From the NCBI RefSeq assembly GCF_963665355.1, contig NZ_OY762229.1:2480001-2544000 (forward strand): 64,000 nucleotides of DNA, in the 5' to 3' direction. Below the pieces are notes generated by a model. It was not told the DNA's origin. It saw only the letters and a program-made list of their open reading frames with translations, and searched no databases. Origin of the DNA: an uncultured Desulfobacter sp. Its GTDB lineage: Bacteria; Desulfobacterota; Desulfobacteria; Desulfobacterales; Desulfobacteraceae. The position numbers and the translations under genes were made by a program. Each line of letters opens with the position of its first letter. Positions within the stretch are counted from its first letter, which is position 1. Shown here piece by piece: positions 1 to 7,566 of this stretch.

Positions 1-547
1 CTGCCGCCGGCTCATCAAGAATGAGAAGCGATGGTTCAGCCGCCATGGCCCGGGCAATCTCAACCCTGCGCTGCAGGCCGTAGGGCAGGGACTGTACCGG
101 TTGGACCGCAACGTCGTGCAGCTGGAAAAATTCAAGTTGTTCTTCAACTTTGAGCCAGTTTTCCCGTTCGTCCCTCCGGGATTTCGGTGTATGCATGATT
201 CCGTGCCACCACCCCTGGGCGCTTTTCACATGGCGGCCGCTCATGATGTTTTCGGCAACGCTCATCTGGGAAAAAAGCCGGATGGTCTGAAAGGTCCGTA
301 CGATGCCTCTGGCTGCAATCCGGTAGGGGGGCAGCTTTGTGATGTTGTCCCCTTTGAACAGGATGCGGCCCTCCTCACAGGGATGGATACCGGTAATGCA
401 GTTGAACACTGTTGTTTTACCGGCACCGTTGGGCCCGATCAGGCCGTGGATCTGCCCCTGGCAAACTTCCATGTCAAGCCGGTCAACCGCAGTCAAACCG
501 CCGAATCTTTTGGTCACGTTTTCGAGTATAAGGTCATTGTTTGCCAT
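1..547 (-). CDS. livG: Branched-chain amino acid ABC transporter ATPase LivG (C-terminus outside window)
   Basis: This is the N-terminal 182 or so residues of an ABC ATPase; the gene runs off the left edge. The protein begins MANNDLILENVTKRFGG. Walker A GPNGAGKT is at residues 38-45, the Q-loop region at about 86-90, the signature is a degenerate LPYGLQR at 154-160, and Walker B LLILDEP is at 174-180. The LivG-type insertion between Q-loop and signature (RHVKSAQGWW onward) separates it from LivF. It energises uptake of branched-chain amino acids or related amides at the cytoplasmic face. Its ATG overlaps the end of livM by 14 bases, so the two are translated together. livF probably follows beyond the edge. 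Confidence 0.93.
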   Translation of the reverse strand, partial: MANNDLILENVTKRFGGLTAVDRLDMEVCQGQIHGLIGPNGAGKTTVFNCITGIHPCEEGRILFKGDNITKLPPYRIAARGIVRTFQTIRLFSQMSVAENIMSGRHVKSAQGWWHGIMHTPKSRRDERENWLKVEEQLEFFQLHDVAVQPVQSLPYGLQRRVEIARAMAAEPSLLILDEPAA

Positions 548-1493
548 GTTGTTTCCCTCTAAGAATATAGGCGGGCACTTTACCGTAGGTGGCAGGCCAG
601 ATGCCGCAGGGCCTTAAAATCATGGTGAAGATCATGGCAAAGCCGAAAATGAAATACCGCCATGTGGCAAAATCACGAAAGATTTCAGGCAGTACAAACA
701 TGACAAAGACACCTAAAACAATACCAGGCACCGAAGATCCGCCCACAATCACAATGCTGAAAAAAAGCACGGATTGCACAAAGTCAAAGGCCTCGGGGCT
801 CACCGCAGAATACTGATTGGCATATAACGTTCCTGCAAGACCGGCTATGCCGGCACCAAGGGCAAAGGCAAAAATTTTGTAGACCCGGGTATTGATGCCG
901 ATGCTTTCGGCGGCCAGGGGATCTTCCCTGAAATAGTGCAGTGCCCGGCCGGCCTTGCTTTTTTCCAGATTGCCCAGCATGATGAGCACCATGGCCAGCG
1001 CTGCAAGGCAAATATAGTAAACAGCTGACTGGCTTGTTGAATTAATGCCCGGAATCCGCAGCATATCAATGCCGAAAATTCCGTTGGGGCCGCCTGTCAG
1101 TCCAAGCAGGTTGTTCTGCAGTGCCTGGACAAAGACGATGTTAAAACCAATGGTGACCACCAGAAGATAGTCGCCCCGCAGATGGATAATGGGGCCGGCG
1201 AGAATAACGGCGAAAATAGCGGGTATGATGATTGCCAAAGGCACTGTTGCCAGAAGCGGCATGCCGAATTTGGTGTTGCAGATGGCCGAGGTATAGGCAC
1301 CAAGGCCGAAAAAAAGCGCCTGTCCCATATTGAACATGCCGCTTTTTCCCAAGACCACATCCTGGCTTAAGGCAACAATGACAAAAATGATAAAAGTTGT
1401 GGCAACGGCCAGCCACCTTGAATCAAGAAAAGAGGGAAGAATAACAAGAGCCAGAAAAAACAGGGCATATCCGTAATAATCAGACTGTTTCAT
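534..1493 (-). CDS. livM: Branched-chain amino acid ABC transporter permease LivM
   Basis: A 319-residue permease of the LivM family (usual length about 300-420). It is strongly hydrophobic with eight to nine predicted membrane segments. It carries the family motif region GKSGMFNMGQALFFGLGAYTS near residues 49-69 and the ATPase-contact loop around REDPLAAESIGINT (about 190-203). Its start overlaps the livH stop in an ATGA arrangement, and its end overlaps livG. With LivH it forms the heterodimeric membrane channel for substrate delivered by LivK. Nothing appears truncated. Confidence 0.94.
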   Translation of the reverse strand: MKQSDYYGYALFFLALVILPSFLDSRWLAVATTFIIFVIVALSQDVVLGKSGMFNMGQALFFGLGAYTSAICNTKFGMPLLATVPLAIIIPAIFAVILAGPIIHLRGDYLLVVTIGFNIVFVQALQNNLLGLTGGPNGIFGIDMLRIPGINSTSQSAVYYICLAALAMVLIMLGNLEKSKAGRALHYFREDPLAAESIGINTRVYKIFAFALGAGIAGLAGTLYANQYSAVSPEAFDFVQSVLFFSIVIVGGSSVPGIVLGVFVMFVLPEIFRDFATWRYFIFGFAMIFTMILRPCGIWPATYGKVPAYILRGKQHGKQ

Positions 1494-2386
1494 ACCTTCT
1501 CCGCCACCCGCTCCCCGAGAATGCCTGTGGGGCGGATAATAAGAATGACAATCAAGAGGATAAAGGTAAACGCATCGGCCCAGGTACTTGAAACATATCC
1601 GGCGATAAAGGCATTAAAAAGGCCCAGAAGAATACCCCCAAGCATGGCACCGGGAATGTTGCCGATTCCTCCCATAATGGCGGCGACAAATGCATAGAGC
1701 CCGTATTGCCATCCCATGCTGAAGGTAATGCCGCGATAGTACAGACCGATGAAAAGTCCGCCCACTGCACCCAGGGCCGCGCCGATGATAAAGATGATGG
1801 CGATGATCCGGTCAACATTGATTCCCATGAGGCGTGCGGCATCCTGGTCAATGGATGCCGCTCTGATGGCTGCTCCCATCCGTGTCTTTTCGATAAACAG
1901 GTACAGGGCAACCATGAGCAGAAGTGACAAACCCATGATGAGAAACTGGATAAGGCTGACGATAACACCTGAAAATTCCCAGGAGAGCGGCGGGATAAGT
2001 TCCGGGAAAATTCGCATTTGGGGCCCCCATACCAGCATAATACCGTTTTGAATGATCAGGCTTGCACCAAGTGCACTGACCACGGCAGAAAGCCGGGGTG
2101 CATTTCGTAAAGGCCGGTAGGCGGCCCGTTCCAGAATAATTCCAAAAAACGCCACGACCCCAGCAGTCAGAAGGAAAATAGCAATGACTGCAGGCAGGGA
2201 TGCAGCCTCGCCCATGACATGGGTGTAGATGGTCAGCCCGATGAAGGCAGAACCTGCAACCATATCGCCGTGGGCAAAGTTAATAAGCTTCATCACCCCG
2301 TACACCATGGTATAGCCCAGAGCAATCAAAGCAAACATTGCACCGATGGTAAGACCGTTGACAAGCTGTTGAAAAAAAATATCCAT
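1490..2386 (-). CDS. livH: Branched-chain amino acid ABC transporter permease LivH
   Basis: A permease of about 298 residues of the LivH family, beginning MDIFFQQLVNGLTIGAM. The early LINFAHGDM motif is the classic LivH signature, and the loop AIRAASIDQDAARLMGIN is the ATPase-coupling segment. About eight membrane segments are expected. An in-frame GTG three codons upstream (2395) is an alternative start; neither has a strong ribosome binding site. The stop overlaps the livM start (ATGA). The gene is separated from livK by about 220 bases that hold an inverted-repeat element. Confidence 0.93.
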   Translation of the reverse strand: MDIFFQQLVNGLTIGAMFALIALGYTMVYGVMKLINFAHGDMVAGSAFIGLTIYTHVMGEAASLPAVIAIFLLTAGVVAFFGIILERAAYRPLRNAPRLSAVVSALGASLIIQNGIMLVWGPQMRIFPELIPPLSWEFSGVIVSLIQFLIMGLSLLLMVALYLFIEKTRMGAAIRAASIDQDAARLMGINVDRIIAIIFIIGAALGAVGGLFIGLYYRGITFSMGWQYGLYAFVAAIMGGIGNIPGAMLGGILLGLFNAFIAGYVSSTWADAFTFILLIVILIIRPTGILGERVAEKV

Positions 2387-2490
2387 ACGTATCACGCAGT
2401 GCCCGGCACAGCAGCCGGATGGACGGGTGCTGTGCCAAAGCAGTTTTATTCCTGTCGAGTTAGTTAGTGCCTAACCGGAAATCCGTGATT

Positions 2491-2604
2491 GGACAAAAAG
2501 TTGCCCAGATGCAAGGCGCAAGCAAAGCTAAAACCGGAGCGTACAATAGTACGTGAGGATTTTAGGTTTGTGCAGCAACGCCGCAGATGGGTGACTTTTT
2601 GTTC
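2491..2604. repeat. Dispersed inverted-repeat element, full-length copy
   Basis: A 114-bp element with imperfect terminal inverted repeats: one end reads GGACAAAAAGTTGCCCAGAT and the other, on the opposite strand, GAACAAAAAGTCACCCATCT. A small inner palindrome, GTACAATAGTAC, lies in the middle. A shorter, internally deleted relative lies at 46334-46380. No ORF is present, so this is a MITE- or REP-like repeat. It sits between livK and livH, where a folded RNA could favour expression of the binding protein over the permeases; that role is inference. Confidence 0.75.
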
Positions 2605-2609
2605 AAACA

Positions 2610-3734
2610 CTATTTAAAAACGATTTTGTAGCTTCCGTCTGCCTCTATACGGTAAGCCATGTAACCGGAACCGATTCTGTTGCCGTCTTTGGCAAAGGTA
2701 ATGGGTCCGGTGATGCCGGGATAGTCTTTCATCTGATGGAGGAATTCAGCCGCTTTCTTGGTATCAAAGCTGTTATTCTGTTCCATGGCGTAAATAAATG
2801 CACGCATGCCGTCAACATTCAGCAGGGTCCAGATGGAAGGGGGCATCATGTTGTATTTGGCTTTATAGGCGGTAAGGAAATCCTTGGCAATGTCATAGGG
2901 AAGCAGTTCAGGGGTCGGAACATTGATGATATAAGTGCCCTGGGCACTTTTCCCGGCAAGTTTCAGGAAATCGGGATTATCATTGGAGTCTCCGCCTACA
3001 AAATCAGTCTTCAGACCCAGGGCCACCATCTGGGCACGAATCAGTCCGCCATCACTGAAATAACCGGAGAAAAACAGTACATCGGGATTTTTGGATTTGA
3101 TCTGGGTGATGACAGGGGTAAAATTCTGGGCGCCGGATTTAATCTTGCCCCTGTAAATGACGTTGCCGTTGACAGCTTTCACCGCTTCTTCAACAGCCGT
3201 TCCCAGACCGTCGGCATAGCTTGAAAAATCGGAAAGAATGGCAATTTTCTGATATTTTTTTTCTTCCACAAGGTATTTTGCAGCAAAGTCGGCTTCTGCG
3301 CTGTTGGGAAAGGAGTTTCTGAAAAAGGTCCAGTAGCCGTGTTCGGTCAACGAGTCACTGGTGCCGTCGGTGGTTTGCAGCACGCCCGCACGGTAGTAGG
3401 TTGCCTGGGCTGCTTCTGCACAGGTGGAGGTGTAGGAGCCGATAACCATCTTTACGCCTTTGTTTACCAGATCTTTGGCACAGATGGCCGCTTTCATTGC
3501 GGTGCCTTCATCATCACAGCTGATGACTTCGATCTGTTTGCCAAGAACGCCGCCCTGGTCGTTGATCTGCCCTGCAAGCAGGCGTACGGCCTGGTCAATT
3601 CCCTGGCCTTCATTGGCATATTTGCCGGTAATGGGTGCCTGAACACCAATTTTTAATGTGTCCTGGGCCTGAACACCGCCTGCAAAACAACAAAGAATGA
3701 ATAACAACATCAATAGCAAAGCTGTTTTTTTCAT
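2610..3734 (-). CDS. livK: Branched-chain amino acid ABC transporter substrate-binding protein LivK
   Basis: A 374-residue periplasmic binding protein of type I fold (Peripla_BP_6). A signal peptide covers residues 1 to about 24 (hydrophobic core ALLLMLLFILCCFAGG, cleavage after VQA). Mature protein motifs are IGVQAPITGKYANEGQGID near the start and VIGSYTSTCAEAA around residue 95, the usual ligand-contact stretch. AAAGGA precedes the ATG. It captures branched-chain amino acids or amides for LivHMG. It is the first gene of the liv operon in the direction of transcription. The exact ligand cannot be read from sequence. Confidence 0.92.
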   Translation of the reverse strand: MKKTALLLMLLFILCCFAGGVQAQDTLKIGVQAPITGKYANEGQGIDQAVRLLAGQINDQGGVLGKQIEVISCDDEGTAMKAAICAKDLVNKGVKMVIGSYTSTCAEAAQATYYRAGVLQTTDGTSDSLTEHGYWTFFRNSFPNSAEADFAAKYLVEEKKYQKIAILSDFSSYADGLGTAVEEAVKAVNGNVIYRGKIKSGAQNFTPVITQIKSKNPDVLFFSGYFSDGGLIRAQMVALGLKTDFVGGDSNDNPDFLKLAGKSAQGTYIINVPTPELLPYDIAKDFLTAYKAKYNMMPPSIWTLLNVDGMRAFIYAMEQNNSFDTKKAAEFLHQMKDYPGITGPITFAKDGNRIGSGYMAYRIEADGSYKIVFK

Positions 3735-3803
3735 AGTTTTTTCCTTTCATCTCTCCATACATAATGTCGGAGGGGGGTAAAACAGTTAACTGTCCAATGA
3801 GTT

Positions 3804-3816
3804 TGTTCAATGAACA
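3804..3816. promoter_or_regulatory. 13-bp palindrome upstream of livK, possible operator
   Basis: TGTTCAATGAACA is a perfect palindrome around a single central base, about 70 bases upstream of the livK start. This is the shape expected for a dimeric repressor such as a TetR-family protein, and a TetR gene lies 1.2 kb away. No regulator can be assigned from sequence alone. Confidence 0.3.
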
Positions 3817-3979
3817 TTTATTCAGTAAAATTCCCTCTGAAATCAGGAACCTGAATGCTTATGGAGTTCCGGTTATAGCATAGCCCCGGCAGTGTGGCAA
3901 CATGGTAATTGACCTTGATAGTTGAGCAAAATTTCCTAAAACAGTGACAAAAGAAGTTTTTCCGGAATCCGTATATAGG

Positions 3980-4135
3980 TCAGATTTTGCTGATTATTTT
4001 CCGCTTTTCATCGGTTAAATACGCCACAATTGCCTGGGGTCTCTGGATATGGAAGTTGTGGCGCTGTTTGAAATATGCCTGGGTTGGTCCTGTTAATTCA
4101 ATGAGGGTGGCTTTTCTGTCCCAAAGTTTCCTGTA
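3980..4135 (-). pseudogene. C-terminal remnant resembling a MarR-family regulator
   Basis: Directly after the methyltransferase TGA stop, the same frame stays open for 51 codons and reads like real protein: LWDRKATLIELTGPTQAYFK, then a basic helix, then VAYLTDEKRKIISKI. The pattern D-R-[KR]-x-x-x-I-x-L-T followed by a long helix and a closing L-T/S-x-E-[KE]-R-x-x-I helix is that of the MarR wing and C-terminal dimer helix. There is no start codon or helix-turn-helix left, so this looks like a 5'-deleted gene. The family call is a motif judgement only. Confidence 0.4.
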
Positions 4136-5002
4136 TCAAGCGACCTGCCACAGCATTATTCCCTGGCAAAATGTCTGTTCCTGATGAAAAATCCCGTCAA
4201 TGGCCTGGCTGGTTATGTGGGCTTTTAGCTTTTGGCGGATTTCCGAGGAAACCTCTGTTGCGCCCTGGATAAAAAAGGTAATATTTTCCAAGGCTTCATC
4301 AATGGTCTCTTTGTGGTCATGGGTCCAGACATTGAAATCGGTCCGGGGGCGGTATCCCAGAGCATAAACATAGGTGAAAGGATAAATGAAATCCCATGAT
4401 GTGGATTCAAGCTCTTGACCTGTGACATGACGCCACAGATCGTTGTAGCAACTGCGCGGACTGCCGCCGGAAAAGGTACTCAGGTAGCAGAAGTTCCGGG
4501 ATGCCTGCATGACTTTTTCCAATGTCGACGGATTGCACACACCAGGGCTCATGGAGGCAAATACCAGGTCAAATTCACCGGTGAGCCCCTCTTTTTCCAG
4601 ATCCAGATCCTGCCATGTTTGCTGAATGATGCGGATTTGATCAGGGCCAAATCCCTTGGCGTCCCTCTTTTGCCTGAGTATTTCGATCATGCCGTCGGAA
4701 GGTTCCAGTGCAACGACACTTGCCCCCATTTCCGCCATGGAAATGGCCCAGTTGCCTGATCCTGCGCCGACATCCAGAACACGGTTTCCAGCCTGAAGTG
4801 CGCCTGCTTCCTTGAGCATGGACAAGATGCGTTGTTTACGGGAAACGGCTTCCGGTGTGGCGGAGCGTTTGTCGAACATCTGGGCCCGTTTGTCCCATTT
4901 TTTAAAATGCTCCTCTCCTTCTTGTTTCTCCGGATTCTTTTTTAATTCGTCAAGCCACATGTTTTTCCAGATGGTTTGGTTGTTTGACGGGAATAATTTC
5001 AT
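4136..5002 (-). CDS. Class I SAM-dependent methyltransferase
   Basis: A 288-residue protein with a Rossmann-type methyltransferase domain. Motif I is VLDVGAGSGNWAISMAEMG at about 83-101, followed by the acidic motif VVALEPSDGMIE, and an LVFASMSPGV stretch at motif IV. The N-terminal helical extension (MKLFPSNNQTIWKNMWLDEL) is typical of a group of anaerobe methyltransferases of unknown substrate. It lies just downstream of a TetR regulator on the same strand (25-base gap), so the two probably form an operon and the regulator may control it. Its frame continues open past the TGA into a MarR-like remnant. Confidence 0.8.
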   Translation of the reverse strand: MKLFPSNNQTIWKNMWLDELKKNPEKQEGEEHFKKWDKRAQMFDKRSATPEAVSRKQRILSMLKEAGALQAGNRVLDVGAGSGNWAISMAEMGASVVALEPSDGMIEILRQKRDAKGFGPDQIRIIQQTWQDLDLEKEGLTGEFDLVFASMSPGVCNPSTLEKVMQASRNFCYLSTFSGGSPRSCYNDLWRHVTGQELESTSWDFIYPFTYVYALGYRPRTDFNVWTHDHKETIDEALENITFFIQGATEVSSEIRQKLKAHITSQAIDGIFHQEQTFCQGIMLWQVA

Positions 5003-5027
5003 GTTGGAAGCTCCTTTGTTAATTGTT

Positions 5028-5618
5028 TTATATCTCCAGCAATTTCATAATGGTCTTGACCGCCCTGGCAGAATGCTGCCGGATGGTTTCCTGTGACGGC
5101 GGTTCAACCAGACCGGTCAGGACGGTCATGCGCATGGACAGAAGAATGCTTAAGAAAACCTCGATCTCGTATTGGGCATCATCAATATTGAAGCGATCTT
5201 TGAAAAACCGGGCAAGGTGGGCTTGGGTTCGGCTGGGGCCAACGGCATAAAAGGCGCGGGTTATTTCCGGAACCATGGGGCCTTCGGACACAAGAAGGCG
5301 AATGTTGGCCATATGCTCCCTGGACAAATGTCTTTCAATGAATCCAATGGCAAAGGCGTTCAATGCTTTTGTCGCATCTTCCTGGTTCAACGCTTCCAGA
5401 AAGCCATTGGTTGCCTGCAGCCGCTGTGCTTCCAGAACCGATTTGAAAAGGGTCTCTTTGGATTCGAAATAGCGGTACACTGTTTGTTTGGTGACCCCGG
5501 CCTGCCCGGCAATTTTATCCATGCTGGTACCAATAAACCCGTTGGAGTGAAATAGTTCCCGGGCGGCTTTCTGTATGCTTTGAATCTTTAATTTTTTATT
5601 TTGCTCTATTTTTTTCAT
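5028..5618 (-). CDS. TetR/AcrR-family transcriptional regulator
   Basis: A regulator of about 196 residues. The start is set at the ATG giving MKKIEQNKKLKIQSIQKAAR; a longer reading from a TTG at 5702 adds residues unlike the family. The N-terminal helix-turn-helix is clear: AARELFHSNGFIGTSMDKIA, then AGVTKQTVYRYFESKETLF. The C-terminal half is the ligand and dimer domain, resembling the TetR_C AefR-like type. It probably represses itself and the methyltransferase downstream. The effector is unknown. Confidence 0.88.
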   Translation of the reverse strand: MKKIEQNKKLKIQSIQKAARELFHSNGFIGTSMDKIAGQAGVTKQTVYRYFESKETLFKSVLEAQRLQATNGFLEALNQEDATKALNAFAIGFIERHLSREHMANIRLLVSEGPMVPEITRAFYAVGPSRTQAHLARFFKDRFNIDDAQYEIEVFLSILLSMRMTVLTGLVEPPSQETIRQHSARAVKTIMKLLEI

Positions 5619-5676
5619 GTGTGAATTGGCCTTTGGTGACAAAAGAAAAACAAACTCATGAGTATGATTGTTGTTA

Positions 5677-5690
5677 ATACTGCATAGTAT
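5677..5690. promoter_or_regulatory. Inverted repeat upstream of the tetR gene, possible auto-operator
   Basis: ATACT-N4-AGTAT lies about 60 bases upstream of the tetR start codon in a short AT-rich promoter region. TetR-family proteins commonly bind such palindromes in their own promoters; the assignment is positional only. Confidence 0.3.
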
Positions 5691-5894
5691 GATTTTTTTC
5701 AAGAGGTTTTGACTTGAGGATATAAAAACAGAGAAGCCCGAACATGAATGAACGCCTGATAAATGACTGGCTTGGTATTTCCGTTTCTATGAATGGACAT
5801 CCGTCAAGGAGGCGTTCCGGGAAAATCGGATTCATGAAAAACGGGCATCATTGTCGGCGTGGTGGGGATGAAGGAAATGGATGATTTGGGTGTG

Positions 5895-5923
5895 GGGAGC
5901 CGTGATACATAATATCGGCTCCC
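5895..5923. terminator. GC-rich hairpin downstream of nifV, possible nif operon terminator
   Basis: Arms GGGAGCC and GGCTCCC, extended by GATA and TATC after a small bulge, form a stable hairpin about 50 bases past the nifV stop. A run of T is lacking on either strand, so it is not a textbook intrinsic terminator; it could act as a 3' mRNA-end stabiliser or with Rho. The surrounding 5704-5971 holds no convincing gene. Confidence 0.4.
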
Positions 5924-5971
5924 GCCACCGTCATCGGGGGATCGGCTATTTAGGAAATTGTAAAGAGGTTT

Positions 5972-7117
5972 TTATTGACCTTCGCACACTGTGTGGCGGT
6001 AGATGGATTCCAGAAGTTCCGGGGATACCGGCTTATTTCCCCTGGCCGCCGCGGCCCTGATCCGGGGAAGCATCCTGCGGGCCGTATTGGAATCAACTTT
6101 TATCTGTCTGTCTGCAAGGGCGTGCCTGATAGCCGCAGCACCTGAATGGACACCTAAAACCAGCTCTCTGGGGGTCTGTCTGCCCACCTGTTTGGGGTCA
6201 TACAGCTCATAGGAGTTTGTATTTTTCAACAGGCCGGCACAGTGGATGCCTGACTCATGGGAAAAGATCCTTGAACCTGTAATGGGTTTGGTCGGCGGGA
6301 TCTCCTGGCCCGAGTATTTTGCCACGGTGTTGCATACCCTGGTCAGTTCGGACAGTCGCATATTGCTTTTTCTTGCACCAATGCCGAACAGGGCCATGGC
6401 AGTCTCTTCAAGGGGGGCATTGCCTGCACGCTCCCCAAGTCCGTTCACCGTGACGCTTATGGCTTTGGCGCCTGCGTCCACTGCGGATACGGCATTGGCG
6501 GTGGCCATGCCAAGATCATTGTGCCCGTGGAACTCCAGCGCCAGCCCGGGCAGACGGATCAAAAGAGTCTCTATCATGTCCATGAGCGCGGACGGGGTAA
6601 TCATGCCCACCGTATCGGCAAGCCGGACCCGGTGGACACCTAATTCTATGGATGCCTGGCAGAACCTTAAAAGAAAATTTATATCCGTGCGGGTGGCATC
6701 CTGGGCCCCCACGGATACCTGGTCAAAATAAAGTCTTGCAAATCGTACGGTTTCATCCAGGGTCTCAAGCACCCAATCTTCATTTTTTTCAAAGGTCTTG
6801 AGCAGAATGGATGAGGTGGGGAAACTGATGTGCACGCCAGGGGTCCCGCAACCCACAGCCAGTTCAATATCTTTTCTGACCGCCCTGCACCAGCAGGTGA
6901 GCATGCTGGGCAGGTTTAAATGGGCAATGGCTTCAATTTCTCTGCATGCAAACTCACCCATGGCAGGGATGCCCACTTCGATCTCGTCAACGCCGCATTC
7001 GGCGAGCTGACTGGCGATAGTCAATTTCTCCAAGGGTCTGAAAAAGACACCCGGGGCCTGTTCCCCGTCCCGAAGGGTGGTGTCCACCATCCAGACCCGC
7101 CGATCAATAGTTTTCAT
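5972..7117 (-). CDS. nifV: Homocitrate synthase NifV
   Basis: A 381-residue member of the HMGL/DRE-TIM metallolyase family that condenses acetyl-CoA and 2-oxoglutarate to homocitrate, the organic ligand of the iron-molybdenum cofactor. The family signature VDTTLRDGEQAPGVFF is at residues 11-26. The metal-binding HGHNDLGMATANA (EFHGHNDLGMA) lies near residue 195, and ESGIHCAGLLKNTNSYE is near 290. Length and position at the end of a nif operon favour NifV over LeuA. Its ATG overlaps the ferredoxin stop (ATGA). It is the last recognisable gene of the nif operon. Confidence 0.93.
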   Translation of the reverse strand: MKTIDRRVWMVDTTLRDGEQAPGVFFRPLEKLTIASQLAECGVDEIEVGIPAMGEFACREIEAIAHLNLPSMLTCWCRAVRKDIELAVGCGTPGVHISFPTSSILLKTFEKNEDWVLETLDETVRFARLYFDQVSVGAQDATRTDINFLLRFCQASIELGVHRVRLADTVGMITPSALMDMIETLLIRLPGLALEFHGHNDLGMATANAVSAVDAGAKAISVTVNGLGERAGNAPLEETAMALFGIGARKSNMRLSELTRVCNTVAKYSGQEIPPTKPITGSRIFSHESGIHCAGLLKNTNSYELYDPKQVGRQTPRELVLGVHSGAAAIRHALADRQIKVDSNTARRMLPRIRAAAARGNKPVSPELLESIYRHTVCEGQ

Positions 7118-7422
7118 TCCAGTAAATAATCCTCTGCAACTGTGCCGTCTTCCATGGCATCTAAAATAGCGTCAATGGCTTCTTCATTCTCTACGCGCCC
7201 ATACCAGATATTATCCGGATAAATTACCATAACAGGACCGTCATCACATTGTTTCAGGCAGCAGGTGGAGGAAACCAGTATCTCTTCCAACCCTCTGTCA
7301 ATCACTTCATTTTCAATATAGGCCATGAAATCCCCGGACCCTTTTCTCTGGCATTTACCTTTGGCTTCTCCACTGGGACGGAAACTTGCGCATACGAGGA
7401 TGTGTTTTTGAGGTTTGTTCAT
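7114..7422 (-). CDS. Thioredoxin-like [2Fe-2S] ferredoxin, nif-associated
   Basis: A ferredoxin of about 102 residues beginning MNKPQKHILVCASFRPSGEA. The upstream in-frame TTG contains the AAGGAG ribosome binding site, so the ATG at 7422 is preferred. Cysteines fall at C11, about C23, then CCLKQC (about 55-60), the pattern of the thioredoxin-fold [2Fe-2S] proteins of Clostridium pasteurianum and Azotobacter. Such proteins are found in nif clusters and are thought to serve electron transfer to nitrogenase or its maturation. It is coupled to nifV by a 4-base overlap. The gap of about 145 bases to nifB shows no sigma-54 site. Confidence 0.88.
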   Translation of the reverse strand: MNKPQKHILVCASFRPSGEAKGKCQRKGSGDFMAYIENEVIDRGLEEILVSSTCCLKQCDDGPVMVIYPDNIWYGRVENEEAIDAILDAMEDGTVAEDYLLE

Positions 7423-7566
7423 TTTTTTCTCCTTCAATAGTATATTTATTTAGTGTCTAAATCAGCATTATCAATGGTGTTTGGTTTATGTAGCTATTTC
7501 ATTCGAATAAAATTTAAGTTCTGATGATTCTTTCCTGGTGCATACTTTCACACAGCTAAGCACAGA

